Source: Hyphomicrobium_A sp044507625 (GTDB lineage: Bacteria; Pseudomonadota; Alphaproteobacteria; Rhizobiales; Hyphomicrobiaceae). Taken from it: a stretch of 64,000 nt of DNA. Where the stretch lies: positions 62,001-126,000 of the forward strand of contig JBIQJE010000002.1 in NCBI GenBank assembly GCA_044507625.1. The letters run 5' to 3'. The notes beneath the pieces are model-generated. The model searched no databases, was not told the DNA's origin, and was given only the letters and a program-made list of their open reading frames with translations. Below, in pieces: positions 18,192-27,423 of the stretch. The stretch's first letter is position 1, and each line of letters starts with the position of its first letter. Both the position numbers and the translations under genes were made by a program.

Positions 18192-19685
18192 ATGACGGGC
18201 GCGGCGGCCAACGACCATTTGCAGGACCGGCTCGACTTCATGAGCTTCGACGACGCCAGCAAAGGGGCGCTGCGCACCCTGCAGCCGGTGATCGCCGAGT
18301 TCATCGGACCCGCGCTCGAGGTCTTTTACGAAAAGGTCCGCCGCCTTTCGACGACCGCGAACTTTTTCGCGGACGGCAGGCAGATGGCGGCCGCCAGAAG
18401 TAAACAGGCCGACCACTGGCGTGAGCTGGCGACTGCGCAGTTCGGCGCCGACTACGCAAAGCGGGTGCGCACCATCGGGCATACGCACGCCCGGCTGGGC
18501 CTCGAGCCGCGCTGGTATATCGGCGGTTACGCGCTCATCACCGAGCAGATCATCCATGCCGTCATTGCCGACCGCTGGCCGACGCTGCTGCAGCTCGCGC
18601 GGCCCAACCCGCGCAGCATGTCGGAGGCCGTCGCCGCACTCGTCAAGGCTGCGATGCTCGACATGGATCTCGCCATTTCAACTTATCTGGAGGCGCTCGA
18701 GGAGCAGCGCCAGACCGCCGAGGCCGCGCGCCTCGAGGCCGAGCGCAACCAGACCGCGGCGCTACAGGCGTTGACCGACGCGTTGGAGCGTCTCGCGGCG
18801 GGCGATCTCTGCGCCCGCATCGACAAGCCGCTTGCTCCAGAGTTCGACAAGCTCAAAGCCGATTTCGATGCGACTGTGGCGAGGCTGCAGGACGCCATGG
18901 CGACGATCCGCCAGGACGCGCTCGTCATTGCTTCGGGCACGCGCGAAATTTCCGCCGCGGCCGACGACCTTTCACAGCGCACCGAACGGCAGGCTGCAAG
19001 CCTGGAAGAAACAGCGGCGGCGCTGGAGGAAATCACGACCACGGTGAAGAACGCCGCCGAGGGCGCCGCCCACGCGCGCAACGTGGTGGCTAACGCGAAG
19101 AGTGATGCCGAGCGCGGCGGCACGGTCGCCCGCGCCGCCATCGAAGCCATGGGCAGCATCGACAAATCTTCCGAGCAGATCAGCCGCATCATCGGCGTGA
19201 TCGACGAGATTGCCTTCCAGACGAACCTTCTCGCGCTCAACGCCGGCGTGGAGGCAGCGCGCGCGGGCGAAGCGGGCCGTGGCTTTGCGGTGGTCGCTTC
19301 CGAGGTGCGCGCCCTTGCCCAGCGTTCGGCGGACGCCGCGAAGGAGATCAAGTCGCTCATATCCACGTCGGCAACGCAGGTGAAGTCAGGCGTTGATCTC
19401 GTTGGGCAGACGGGCAGCGCGTTCGAGCGCATCGTGGAGCAGGTGGCCGACATCAACGGCGTCGTTGCCGACATCGCCAACGGTGCGCACCAGCAGGTGC
19501 AGGCGCTGCAGGAAGTGAACGGCGCGGTGAGCGAGATCGACCGCGTGACGCAGCAGAACGCAGCTATGGCGGAAGAGGCGACGGCGGCAAGTCATTCGCT
19601 GGCGGAGAAAACGATGGAGCTCAACATGCTCCTCGACGGCTTCCGGCTGGAGGAAACGATCACCCCGGTGCGCCGCCGCGCGTAA
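18192..19685 (+). CDS. Soluble globin-coupled methyl-accepting chemotaxis protein (HemAT-like)
   Basis: A 497-residue cytoplasmic sensor with no membrane helices. Residues about 8-165 form a globin-coupled sensor domain; the proximal heme ligand is His99 in the motif THARLGLEPRWYIGGY. A long helix leads to a HAMP-like segment (ALERLAAGDLCARIDKPL, about 195-245). The MCP signalling domain follows, with the invariant tip EIAFQTNLLALNAGVEAARA. Proteins of this type bind O2 and signal to CheA, mediating aerotaxis. No C-terminal CheR-docking pentapeptide is visible. The ATG at 18192 follows AGGGGGAAG; an in-frame GTG seven codons earlier is less likely. No che genes are in the window. Confidence 0.93.
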   Translation: MTGAAANDHLQDRLDFMSFDDASKGALRTLQPVIAEFIGPALEVFYEKVRRLSTTANFFADGRQMAAARSKQADHWRELATAQFGADYAKRVRTIGHTHARLGLEPRWYIGGYALITEQIIHAVIADRWPTLLQLARPNPRSMSEAVAALVKAAMLDMDLAISTYLEALEEQRQTAEAARLEAERNQTAALQALTDALERLAAGDLCARIDKPLAPEFDKLKADFDATVARLQDAMATIRQDALVIASGTREISAAADDLSQRTERQAASLEETAAALEEITTTVKNAAEGAAHARNVVANAKSDAERGGTVARAAIEAMGSIDKSSEQISRIIGVIDEIAFQTNLLALNAGVEAARAGEAGRGFAVVASEVRALAQRSADAAKEIKSLISTSATQVKSGVDLVGQTGSAFERIVEQVADINGVVADIANGAHQQVQALQEVNGAVSEIDRVTQQNAAMAEEATAASHSLAEKTMELNMLLDGFRLEETITPVRRRA

Positions 19686-19714
19686 TTTACGGCCTGTTGC
19701 GGGTGGGCGTCGCC

Positions 19715-19744
19715 CTCGGCCGACACTAGCCCGGCCGAGATTTA
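19715..19744 (+). terminator. Probable intrinsic terminator of the chemoreceptor gene
   Basis: A perfect 8-bp stem, CTCGGCCG (19715-19722) with CGGCCGAG (19732-19739), is followed by ATTTAAAA. The T-run is short, so termination may be inefficient, but the position about 30 bp after the stop codon is right. Confidence 0.55.
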
Positions 19745-19930
19745 AAACCGAAGACGAAAATCCGGCTGTCCATCACGGCGGCGAAAGGGTCACCGACCGC
19801 TTGCGCGAGGGCGCGTGAGCGGAACCTGCTTTTTCGCGCAGAGGATTGGGAAGCAAGCCGGCGCATGCGCCGCCCCTGCGGAGCGCCATTGACGCGTGAG
19901 TGAATGAATGTGGTGCGTGAAGTGAAACAA

Positions 19931-20005
19931 TGGTGGGCGGTATAGGGATTGAACCTATGACCCCACGCGTGTGAAGCGTGTGCTCTACCGCTGAGCTAAC
20001 CGCCC
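19931..20005 (-). tRNA. tRNA-Val(CAC)
   Basis: A complete 75-nt cloverleaf on the minus strand with encoded CCA. Acceptor arm GGGCGGT pairs with ACCGCCC, followed by discriminator A and CCA (19931-19933). The D-arm has TAGCTCAGC...GTAGAGC, the anticodon stem is CACGC/GCGTG, and the loop TTCACAC gives anticodon CAC (valine, GUG codons). The T-arm has GGTTCAATCC. It stands alone between the chemoreceptor and an exported-protein gene. No attachment site or integrase is nearby. Confidence 0.95.
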
Positions 20006-20199
20006 GCCCTGCCGGAAAAATCCTGCGGCCCGGCGCGCGAAGCACCATGCCGGTCCGGGCGGCCCTTATGCGAGGCTGCGGCCTCGACTGTCAAGGCGTC
20101 CCGCAGGGTACCAGCCGGCGCGCCGCCGGCATCCTCAGGTTTTTCCAGGGCGCCGCGGCCCCGATGTCCGAAGCCGGCTCCGCTATGAGGCGAATCTCG

Positions 20200-21207
20200 T
20201 TAGGGCAGCAGCGAGAACGAGCGGGCGATCTTCGGGAACTCCGGCGCGATGGCCGGCGCGTCCTTGGGCGTTGCGATCCCGATCAGCCGGAAATAGCCCC
20301 CGCCAGTTCCCAGCAGCATGGCCTGGTAGAGATGAATGGGGCGCCCGTCATCGGCGTCTGTCGCGTCGGCTTCGACCTCGATGCCGTCGAGCCCCCCTAT
20401 GCGAATGGCGCGCGGCTTGCCCGGCTTGAAATCCTTGAAGCCCGGTAGGCTTCCTAGCAACGCGACCGCCTGCTTCTCCGGCTCGGTGACCGCGCGCTTG
20501 TCGATCGAAGGCGCAACCATGAAGGCCGAACGGGTCTCACCCGCCCGCTCCGGCTCCAGCCGCCCGTCGAGCGTATAGACCTTGCTGGTGCCGACGATGC
20601 GGCCCGCCTCCTTGAACGGGCCGAGATAGGAGAGCGCAAAGAGATCACGCACCGCCGGCTTCTCGGTGGTTTTCGCCGTCGCCAGAACCTTCTCGATGTC
20701 CTCGACCTTCACGCTTCCATCGGCGAGGGCGTGTTGGGGTACGTTGACCGATACGAGCACCGTCTGATCGGCAGAGCGGAACAGCACGAAGAACTTACCG
20801 TACGTGCCCGCCTCCGATGTCTGCTTGGCGCGCATGTAGATGTAGGCGTCGCTCCGCGGCAGGCTGCCTTTCGTGACGTCGGTGATTCCGCGCTTGGCGA
20901 GTTCCTCGGCCGTGAAGCCCTGCGCCATCTTGTCGTACTCGGCGGCCGGTGCCTCCAGGATGACGTAAGACGCGCCCGTCGTTTCGTTCTGGAATCCGGA
21001 GAACAGCGGCGAGGGAACGTATTCGGGTGGCAGGTCCAGCACGACCCTGCTGTTCGGAGCCTGCTGTTGGATCGCGTGTGCAACGGGTGGTGCCGCGAAC
21101 GCCAGCAACGCCGAAAACGCGAGGGCGAGAGCGTGGCGCCAGTGCAACGCTCCCCTGCGCCGATGAGGGCACGCGTTCGTGGGCTCGGGCGCAATTGGCG
21201 GCGGCAT
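20200..21207 (-). CDS. Exported protein of unknown function
   Basis: A 335-residue protein with an N-terminal signal sequence: a basic stretch HRRRGALHWRH, hydrophobic ALALAFSALLAFAA and a likely cleavage after VAHA. The mature part reads as a soluble mixed alpha/beta periplasmic protein. It has two similar-looking halves that each contain a segment on reading or surviving time-like scans, such as GKFFVLFRSADQTVLVSVNVP and HLYQAMLLGTGGGYFRLIG, reminiscent of PsbP/DUF1795-type folds; this comparison is tentative. I assign no function. The start at 21207 is chosen because it keeps a normal signal peptide; the frame extends 15 codons further upstream. It is divergent from the RND exporter gene, with a shared 228-bp promoter region. 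Confidence 0.7.
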   Translation of the reverse strand: MPPPIAPEPTNACPHRRRGALHWRHALALAFSALLAFAAPPVAHAIQQQAPNSRVVLDLPPEYVPSPLFSGFQNETTGASYVILEAPAAEYDKMAQGFTAEELAKRGITDVTKGSLPRSDAYIYMRAKQTSEAGTYGKFFVLFRSADQTVLVSVNVPQHALADGSVKVEDIEKVLATAKTTEKPAVRDLFALSYLGPFKEAGRIVGTSKVYTLDGRLEPERAGETRSAFMVAPSIDKRAVTEPEKQAVALLGSLPGFKDFKPGKPRAIRIGGLDGIEVEADATDADDGRPIHLYQAMLLGTGGGYFRLIGIATPKDAPAIAPEFPKIARSFSLLP

Positions 21208-21435
21208 GGAACCATCCGGTGGCAGGAATGGGGGGACAAAGACGCTCCTCATGGGGCCATATTGGGGCGCCGCGCGCGAGGAAAAAGAGGCTGTGGCCGC
21301 CTCTTCACAGGTGGCTCAGCAAATGCAACGATCCGCCCGCGCCAGCCGATTCCGCATGGTATCCGGCCGACTTTTCGTGAAAAAGGAAGCACGGGCGCTG
21401 CCAAGAAAAACCCAACAAGCGCCGATGGGGGAAGC

Positions 21436-23817
21436 ATGGACAGCGACAGGGATGAGCCGCGCCGTTCGTTTTTGTTCTCGTTCGGAATCGAGCGACTGGG
21501 CCTGGTGGCGCTGAAGGCGCCGCTCGTCTCCGCACTTCTCATTGCTGTGCTCACCGCGCTCGCGGCGTGGAGCACCATGCACATCAAGGTCGACGATTCC
21601 CTTTCCGAGCTCTTCCGCACCAACAGCGAGGAGTTCCGGCGCTATGAGGAGATCGACCGTCGCTTCCCGTCCAGCGAATATGACGTGCTCGTCGTGGTGG
21701 AGGGCAAGGGGCTGCTCACGCGCGAGCGGCTCGAGACCTTCGCCGGTTTGACGACCGAGCTGCAGCTCGTCGACGGCGTCTCCGGCCTCGTCTCGATGCT
21801 GTCGGCGCGCGATAAGCCCGACGCAACGGGCTACGCGCCGCCGCTGGTGCCCGACGACCTGCCCGAGGATGATGCGGCATTCGCCAACATCGTCTCGGCG
21901 CTGAAATCGAACGACATCGTCAAGGGCAAGTTCCTTTCCGACGACGGCGAGCTTGCGCTCATCGTGATCGCGCTCGACCGCAATGTCGTCGAGCAGCGCG
22001 GCGCCCGCGCCGTCATCGGCGACATCAACGAAGCGGCGAGGCGCGAGCTGGAAGGCAGCGGTCTGACGGCGAAACTCACCGGCGCGCCGGTGATGCAACT
22101 CGAAATCCGCAACGCCGTCGAGCGCGACCGCCTTGTCTACAACGGCCTCGGATTTCTCGTCGGCATCGGCATCGCTTACCTGTTTTTCCGGCGTATTTCG
22201 CTGACCCTCATCGCCGTCGCGGGCCCGGCCATCGCCATCCTGTGGACCCTCGGCATGATCGGGGCGATGGATTTCCGGCTGAACCTGTTCATCAACGTCA
22301 TCACGCCGCTCATCCTCGTTTCGGGCTTTTCCGATTCCATGCACCTCGTCATGTCGATCCGGCGCGACGTGCTGGCAGGCGTCAGCCGTCTCGAGGCGGC
22401 ACGCCATGCGGTGCTGGACGTGGCGCCCGCCTGTCTGTTGACGGCGATGAACGCCGCCCTGGCGATCGTCTCTTTCCAGTTCGCGGATTCCGCCCTTATC
22501 CGCACCTTTGGTAAGGCGGCGCTGATGGCGGTCGGCATCTCCTACCTCGCCGTTGCCGTGGTCGTGCCGACCCTCGCCGCGCTGCTGGTGCGCGACGAGA
22601 AGGCGACCGGCATCGACCCGCGCGTCGAGGAAGAAGGCGGCGTCGGTGCCCTGCAAAGGATCACCGATGCGATCGTGCGCACCGTCGCGGCAAACGCGAA
22701 CGTGATATTCGCGCTCTCGATCGTCACCGTCATTCTCTGCGGCATCGCCTATGCGCAGTTGAAGCCGCATTACCGCCTCGCCGACCAGGTGCCGGACAAG
22801 GAGCAGGCGCTCGCCGCCACCGGGAGGATCGACGCCAAGCTGACGGGCGCCAACCCCGTCCACATCATGATCCGCTGGAACGGCAACCAGTCGCTCTACG
22901 ATCCGGATACGATGGCTGCCATCGCCGAGGCGCACGATGCGGTGGAGCAGCGCGTCGGTCTCGGCAACGTGTGGTCGCTGGAGAGCCTGCGCCGCTGGCT
23001 GGCCGCCGCAGGCGATGCCAGCATCGAGAACGTGAAGAAGTACGTCGGCATCCTGCCCGATCACCTCGTGCGCCGCTTCATTGCAGCGGATGAGAAGTCC
23101 GTGCTGGTGACGGCGCGCCTTCCCGACGTCGATGCCGGCGAGATTCTTCCCATCGTCGACAAGCTCGATAAGGAGCTGGAGCCCGTCCGCAAGGCGCACC
23201 CCGGTTACGAGTTCTCGGTCACGGGCCTTCCGGCCATTGCCGCGCGCAACTCCGCTGAGCTGATCTGGGAGCTCAACTGGGGACTCGTCGGCGACATGTT
23301 CGTGATCTTCATCTTCCTCGGGATCGCGCTGCGCTCCGTGCTGGTGGGCTTCGCCAGCATCATGCCTTCGCTGTTCCCGATCTTCGCCACCGGCGCCATC
23401 CTGTGGGCGGCGGGGCAGGGGCTGCAGTTCGCCTCGATCGTGGCGATCACGGTGGCGTTCTCGCTGGCGATCGATTCCACCATCCACTTCCTCAATCGGT
23501 TTACGCTGGAGGAGGGCCGGATGGGGCCAAGCGCAACGCCGTTTCAGGTGCTCATGCGCTCGGCCCATCACATCGGGCCGCCCGTGGTGCTGACCACCAT
23601 CGTCCTGGCGCTGGGCCTCGGCGTCACGATGCTCTCGCACCTGCCGTCGCTGCGCCTGTTCGGCGAGCTGGCGGCCGTGTGCCTCTTCGCCTCGCTGATC
23701 GGTCAGCTCGTCATTCTGCCGGCGGTGCTGATGGTCGGCCGCAAGCTGCTGCCGCGCCGCTGGGACGAAGCCGGTTCGAAGGGAGAGGTTGCGGCCTCGG
23801 GCGCCGTCAACACCTGA
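21436..23817 (+). CDS. MMPL/RND-superfamily exporter (COG1033 type)
   Basis: A 793-residue inner-membrane protein with the duplicated RND layout: one N-terminal helix (about residues 27-45), a periplasmic domain, then a five-helix block (about 205-390), and the same again (about 410 to 770). The functional acidic residue of TM4 lies in LVSGFSDSMHLVMS, and its counterpart in the second half is AFSLAIDSTIHFLNRF, as in Patched/MMPL-like lipid transporters. Relatives move hopanoids, lipids or other hydrophobic compounds; the substrate here is not determinable. The ATG at 21436 is preceded by GGGGGAAG. Its 3' end overlaps gph by 11 bp on the other strand. Confidence 0.87.
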   Translation: MDSDRDEPRRSFLFSFGIERLGLVALKAPLVSALLIAVLTALAAWSTMHIKVDDSLSELFRTNSEEFRRYEEIDRRFPSSEYDVLVVVEGKGLLTRERLETFAGLTTELQLVDGVSGLVSMLSARDKPDATGYAPPLVPDDLPEDDAAFANIVSALKSNDIVKGKFLSDDGELALIVIALDRNVVEQRGARAVIGDINEAARRELEGSGLTAKLTGAPVMQLEIRNAVERDRLVYNGLGFLVGIGIAYLFFRRISLTLIAVAGPAIAILWTLGMIGAMDFRLNLFINVITPLILVSGFSDSMHLVMSIRRDVLAGVSRLEAARHAVLDVAPACLLTAMNAALAIVSFQFADSALIRTFGKAALMAVGISYLAVAVVVPTLAALLVRDEKATGIDPRVEEEGGVGALQRITDAIVRTVAANANVIFALSIVTVILCGIAYAQLKPHYRLADQVPDKEQALAATGRIDAKLTGANPVHIMIRWNGNQSLYDPDTMAAIAEAHDAVEQRVGLGNVWSLESLRRWLAAAGDASIENVKKYVGILPDHLVRRFIAADEKSVLVTARLPDVDAGEILPIVDKLDKELEPVRKAHPGYEFSVTGLPAIAARNSAELIWELNWGLVGDMFVIFIFLGIALRSVLVGFASIMPSLFPIFATGAILWAAGQGLQFASIVAITVAFSLAIDSTIHFLNRFTLEEGRMGPSATPFQVLMRSAHHIGPPVVLTTIVLALGLGVTMLSHLPSLRLFGELAAVCLFASLIGQLVILPAVLMVGRKLLPRRWDEAGSKGEVAASGAVNT

Positions 23818-24511
23818 CCGCGCGCGCGGGCTCCGCGTCCGCCGCCGCAAGGATGCTCGCGATGGCCGGCTCCAATTCGCGGTAGTGGTCTATCACCGCG
23901 TCGGGACCGTAATCTCCAACGGGCGTGTCGGTGTAGCCGAAGCTCACCCCGATGACCGGCACGCCCGCCGCCTTGGCGGTGGCGACGTCGACGCCGGTGT
24001 CTCCGACCATGATCGCACGCGAGCGGCTCCCGCCGGCGAGCGAGATGGTGCCGAGCAATGCATCCGGATGCGGCTTGGCGGCGGAAAGCGTGTCGCGGCC
24101 GGCGACGGCATGAAAGTAGCGCGTCAGATCCAGCGCATCGAGCAGCAGCCGCGACATGCCTTCCATCTTGTTGGTGCACACCGCCATACGTACGCCTTGG
24201 CGCTGCATCCGCTCCAGCAGCGGCACCACGCCGTCGAACGGGCGGCTGCCGTCGGCGATGTGATCGCCGTAGAAATCGAGGTAAAGCCGCAGAAGGTCCT
24301 CGTGCTCGGCCGGCGTCAGGTGCTCGCCCGCAGCGCCAATCGCCTTCTCGATCATGTGCTTAGCCCCATGGCCAACGAACGGCCGCAGGGTCCGCGCGTC
24401 CACGTGCGGCAGTCCCAGGTGGTCCAGCACATGGTTCGTCGAAGCGATGAGATCGGGCGCCGTATCAACCAGCGTGCCATCGAGATCGAAGACGAGAGTG
24501 AGATCGGGCAT
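23807..24511 (-). CDS. gph: Phosphoglycolate phosphatase (HAD superfamily)
   Basis: A 234-residue HAD hydrolase. Motif I is VFDLDGTLVDTAPDL (nucleophile Asp9), motif II is VCTNK, the lysine is in SAAKPHPDAL, and motif III is MVGDTGVDVATAKAAGVP. The alpha-helical C1 cap carries LRPFVGHGAKHMIEKA, typical of Gph. It dephosphorylates 2-phosphoglycolate from DNA repair or oxygenation reactions, yielding glycolate. The start at 24511 is the canonical MPDLTLVFDLDG. The 3' end overlaps the MMPL exporter by 11 bp. It is divergent from the aldehyde dehydrogenase gene; in related genomes gph is often beside rpiA and gor, which are just downstream here on the other strand. Confidence 0.92.
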   Translation of the reverse strand: MPDLTLVFDLDGTLVDTAPDLIASTNHVLDHLGLPHVDARTLRPFVGHGAKHMIEKAIGAAGEHLTPAEHEDLLRLYLDFYGDHIADGSRPFDGVVPLLERMQRQGVRMAVCTNKMEGMSRLLLDALDLTRYFHAVAGRDTLSAAKPHPDALLGTISLAGGSRSRAIMVGDTGVDVATAKAAGVPVIGVSFGYTDTPVGDYGPDAVIDHYRELEPAIASILAAADAEPARAVRC

Positions 24512-24633
24512 GTGTCCTCGGCTGGCGCCTTGCGCGCCGGTGCGGCGAAGCGACGGGGCTGTCTAGCTTGAAACCCCCGGGGGTGCATCTTAGACAATGG
24601 AATTCCGCCCTACTGTTGCTAGCCGGTGCCGCC

Positions 24634-26079
24634 ATGGACAAAAAGGTTATTACCCTCCTCAGGACGCAAGCCTTCATCGACGGCGCCTGGGTCGGGTCGC
24701 CGGGGATGGCGGTGACGGACAAGGCGACGGGCGAGGAGATCGCGCGCGTGCCGGACTTTGGCGCCGCGGAGACCGACATGGCGATCGAGGCCGCCCACCG
24801 CGCCTTCCCCGCCTGGTCGAAGCTGCTCGCCAAGGAGCGCTCCCGCATCATCCGCCGCTGGTACGAGCTGATCGTCGAGAACGCCGATGAGCTGGCGCTG
24901 CTTTTGAGCAAGGAGCAGGGCAAGCCGCTTGCCGAGGCGCGCGGCGAGATCATTTACGGCGCCGCCTACGTCGAACTGTTCGCCGAGGAAGCAAAGCGCA
25001 TCTACGGCGAGATCATCCCGACGCATAAACAGGACGCGCGCGTCCTCGTCACCAAGCAGCCCGTAGGGGTCGTCGGCGCCATCACGCCGTGGAATTTCCC
25101 CTCCGCGATGATCACGCGCAAGGTTTCGCCCGCACTGGCTGCGGGCTGCACCGTCATCGTCAAGCCGGCGGAGGATACGCCGCTCTCCGCACTCGCCCTT
25201 GCCGAGCTGGCGCAGCGTGCCGGCGTACCGAAGGGTGTGTTCAACGTCGTCACCGCCAAGGATCCGGTGCCTGTCGGCCGCGCGCTGACGGAAAGCCCGC
25301 TCGTGCGCATGATCACGTTCACCGGCTCCACCGAGGTCGGCAAGATCCTGATGCGCCAGGCCGCGAGCACGGTGAAGCGCGTCGGCATGGAGCTGGGCGG
25401 CAACGCACCCTTCATCGTCTTCGACGACGCCGATCTCGACCGCGCCGTCGCCGGAGCGATGGCATCGAAGTTCCGCAATGCGGGCCAGACCTGCGTGTGC
25501 GCCAACCGCATCCTGGTGCAGGACGGCGTCTATGAAGCGTTCACGGAGAAGCTGGTAGCCGCGGTCCGCAAGCTGAAGGTAGGGCCCGGTCTGGAGACCG
25601 GCGTCACCGTCGGCCCGCTGATCAGCCGCGATGCGGTAAAGAAGGTCGAGGCGCACGTGGCCGACGCGGTCACGCACGGTGCCAGGATCGTCACCGGCGG
25701 CAAGGTCGCCCCCATCGGCGGCAACTTCTTCGAGCCGACGGTGCTCACCGGCGCAACCGATAAGATGCGCATCGCCCACGAGGAAACCTTCGGCCCTGTG
25801 GCGCCGCTGTTCCGCTTCTCCGACGAGGCGGAGGCCGTACGCATGGCCAACGACACGCCCTTCGGACTGGCGGCGTATTTCTTCTCGCGCGATATGGGGC
25901 GCTGCTTCCGCATCGCCGAGGCGCTGGAATACGGCATCGTCGGCGTGAACGAGGGCATCACCTCCACCGAGATCGCTCCCTTCGGCGGCTTCAAGGAGAG
26001 CGGTATCGGCCGCGAGGGGTCCCACCACGGCATCGAAGAGTTCCTCGAGACGAAGTACACCCTGATGGGCGGTCTCTAG
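24634..26079 (+). CDS. gabD: NAD(P)-dependent succinate-semialdehyde dehydrogenase
   Basis: A 481-residue aldehyde dehydrogenase. Key elements are GAITPWNFPSAMITRK and KPAEDTPLSALA (cofactor lysine), FTGSTEVGK, the general base in MELGGNAPFIVFDDAD and the catalytic cysteine in NAGQTCVCANR. The EITSTE-like segment NEGITSTEIAPFGGFKESG near the C-terminus is typical of the GabD/SSADH subgroup. It oxidises succinate semialdehyde to succinate; glutarate semialdehyde is an alternative substrate in some homologues. The start at 24634 has only a weak RBS; an in-frame start 22 codons upstream exists but adds non-conserved sequence. No GABA transaminase gene is adjacent. Confidence 0.9.
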   Translation: MDKKVITLLRTQAFIDGAWVGSPGMAVTDKATGEEIARVPDFGAAETDMAIEAAHRAFPAWSKLLAKERSRIIRRWYELIVENADELALLLSKEQGKPLAEARGEIIYGAAYVELFAEEAKRIYGEIIPTHKQDARVLVTKQPVGVVGAITPWNFPSAMITRKVSPALAAGCTVIVKPAEDTPLSALALAELAQRAGVPKGVFNVVTAKDPVPVGRALTESPLVRMITFTGSTEVGKILMRQAASTVKRVGMELGGNAPFIVFDDADLDRAVAGAMASKFRNAGQTCVCANRILVQDGVYEAFTEKLVAAVRKLKVGPGLETGVTVGPLISRDAVKKVEAHVADAVTHGARIVTGGKVAPIGGNFFEPTVLTGATDKMRIAHEETFGPVAPLFRFSDEAEAVRMANDTPFGLAAYFFSRDMGRCFRIAEALEYGIVGVNEGITSTEIAPFGGFKESGIGREGSHHGIEEFLETKYTLMGGL

Positions 26080-26165
26080 AGCCCTTCCAACAACCGTCCT
26101 TGCTTCCGGCGCGCGGTGCGCGTACGGCAGCGCCAGGCAGCAAGCGTGGGGAGAGCGGGACGGCC

Positions 26166-26879
26166 ATGGGTCAGGATGCCTTCAAAGTTGCGGCGGCGGA
26201 GCAGGCGCTCCGGTACGTGGAGGATGGCATGCGGGTCGGTCTGGGAACCGGCTCGACGGCGACAAAGTTCGTCGACGCGCTCGGCCGCCGGGTGGCCGGC
26301 GGGCTCAAGGTGGTGTGTGTCGCGACCTCCCAGGCCACCCAGGCACAGGCCGAAGCGCTGGGCATCCCCATGTCCACCCTCGATGAGCAGCAGTTTCTCG
26401 ATCTTACCGTCGACGGAACCGATGAGCTCGACGGCGCGCTGCGGCTGATCAAAGGTGGCGGCGGCGCGCTCCTGCGCGAGAAGATCGTCGCCACCGCCTC
26501 CGCCAGCATGATCGTCATCGCCGACGCCTCCAAGCAGGTGGCGACGCTCGGCGCTTTCCCGCTTCCGCTGGAAGTGGTGCCCTTCGGCCTTGCCGCCACG
26601 CGCAACATGATCACCGCGCTCGCGGCGGATGCAGGATGCGAAGGCGAGCTGCGCTTGCGCACGCTGACGGACGGCAAGCCGTTCATCACCGACAACGGCA
26701 ATTTCATCCTCGACTGCCACTTCGGCAGCATCGATGCGCCCGAGGAGCTTGACGAAGCGCTTAAGCTCGTCCCGGGTGTGGTGGAGAACGGACTTTTCAT
26801 CGGTATCGCCGATCTCGCGATCATCGCGGGCAGCGACGGCATCACCGTCATCGGTGCCGAAGAGGGGGAGCTGCCATGA
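26166..26879 (+). CDS. rpiA: Ribose-5-phosphate isomerase A
   Basis: A 237-residue RpiA interconverting ribose 5-phosphate and ribulose 5-phosphate in the pentose phosphate pathway. Signatures are VGLGTGSTATKFVDAL (phosphate loop), DLTVDGTDELDGALRLIKGGGGALLREK (catalytic Asp/Lys region, quoted here in pieces: TVDGTDELDG and KGGGGALLREK) and ADASKQV. The C-terminus includes TDNGNFILDC. The start ATG at 26166 yields MGQDAFKVAAAEQAL as in homologues. The stop overlaps the start of the DUF2059 gene (ATGA), so the two are translationally coupled. Confidence 0.95.
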   Translation: MGQDAFKVAAAEQALRYVEDGMRVGLGTGSTATKFVDALGRRVAGGLKVVCVATSQATQAQAEALGIPMSTLDEQQFLDLTVDGTDELDGALRLIKGGGGALLREKIVATASASMIVIADASKQVATLGAFPLPLEVVPFGLAATRNMITALAADAGCEGELRLRTLTDGKPFITDNGNFILDCHFGSIDAPEELDEALKLVPGVVENGLFIGIADLAIIAGSDGITVIGAEEGELP

Positions 26880-27367
26880 TCGCGCACGCGGGTGCTTTGC
26901 GGACCGCACTGGTGTCCGCCGCGGCCAGCCTGGCGTTGTTGCTGTTGTACGCGGGCGGCGCGGTCGCCGAGGACGCCGCGCCCGTTGATGCGGCCCGCAT
27001 AGCAGCCGCAAAGAAGCTCATGGAGGTGACCGGCGTCACCAAGCAGATGGACGGCATGATCGCCGCCATGGGACAAGGCTTTCGCAAAGGCGCCAGCGAC
27101 GCCCGCAAGGGTCCCGACGCCGATAAGCTGAGCGATGTGTTCGACGGCCAGTTGAAGCGGCTGATGTCGTATCGCGACGCGATGATCGACGATTTCGCCG
27201 TCGTTTACGCGCAGCGCTTCACGGTGGAGGAGCTGGAAGCGGTGACTGATTTCTATCAGTCACCAACAGGGCAGAAATTCATCGAAGCGATGCCGGCACT
27301 GATGCAGGCTGGAGCACAGATCGGTATGAAGTACAGCCAGAAGGTTATTGAAGGCACCAAGGAATAA
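26876..27367 (+). CDS. DUF2059 exported protein
   Basis: A 163-residue protein with a signal peptide (hydrophobic TALVSAAASLALLLLYAGG, cleavage after VAEA-like VAED). The mature domain is DUF2059, recognisable from AKKLMEVTGVTKQMDGM, the stretch RFTVEELEAVTDFYQSPTGQKF and the C-terminal helix. Its function is unknown; it is probably periplasmic. The start overlaps rpiA by 4 nt, and gor follows 56 bp later. This rpiA-DUF2059-gor order recurs in alphaproteobacteria, which suggests an undescribed link with redox or pentose-phosphate metabolism (NADPH for glutathione reductase). Confidence 0.85.
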   Translation: MIAHAGALRTALVSAAASLALLLLYAGGAVAEDAAPVDAARIAAAKKLMEVTGVTKQMDGMIAAMGQGFRKGASDARKGPDADKLSDVFDGQLKRLMSYRDAMIDDFAVVYAQRFTVEELEAVTDFYQSPTGQKFIEAMPALMQAGAQIGMKYSQKVIEGTKE

Positions 27368-27423
27368 TCCTCAATCCCCCGCCTCCTGCGTTTCTCGCCT
27401 CTTGAAGTGTGAAGCCGTCGTCT

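Noticed and set aside
21316..23850. 844-codon open frame on the minus strand opposite the MMPL exporter
   Set aside because: It is a GC-codon-bias shadow: Arg/His/Asp-rich, no domain, no ribosome-binding site, and it lies opposite a clear membrane-protein gene.
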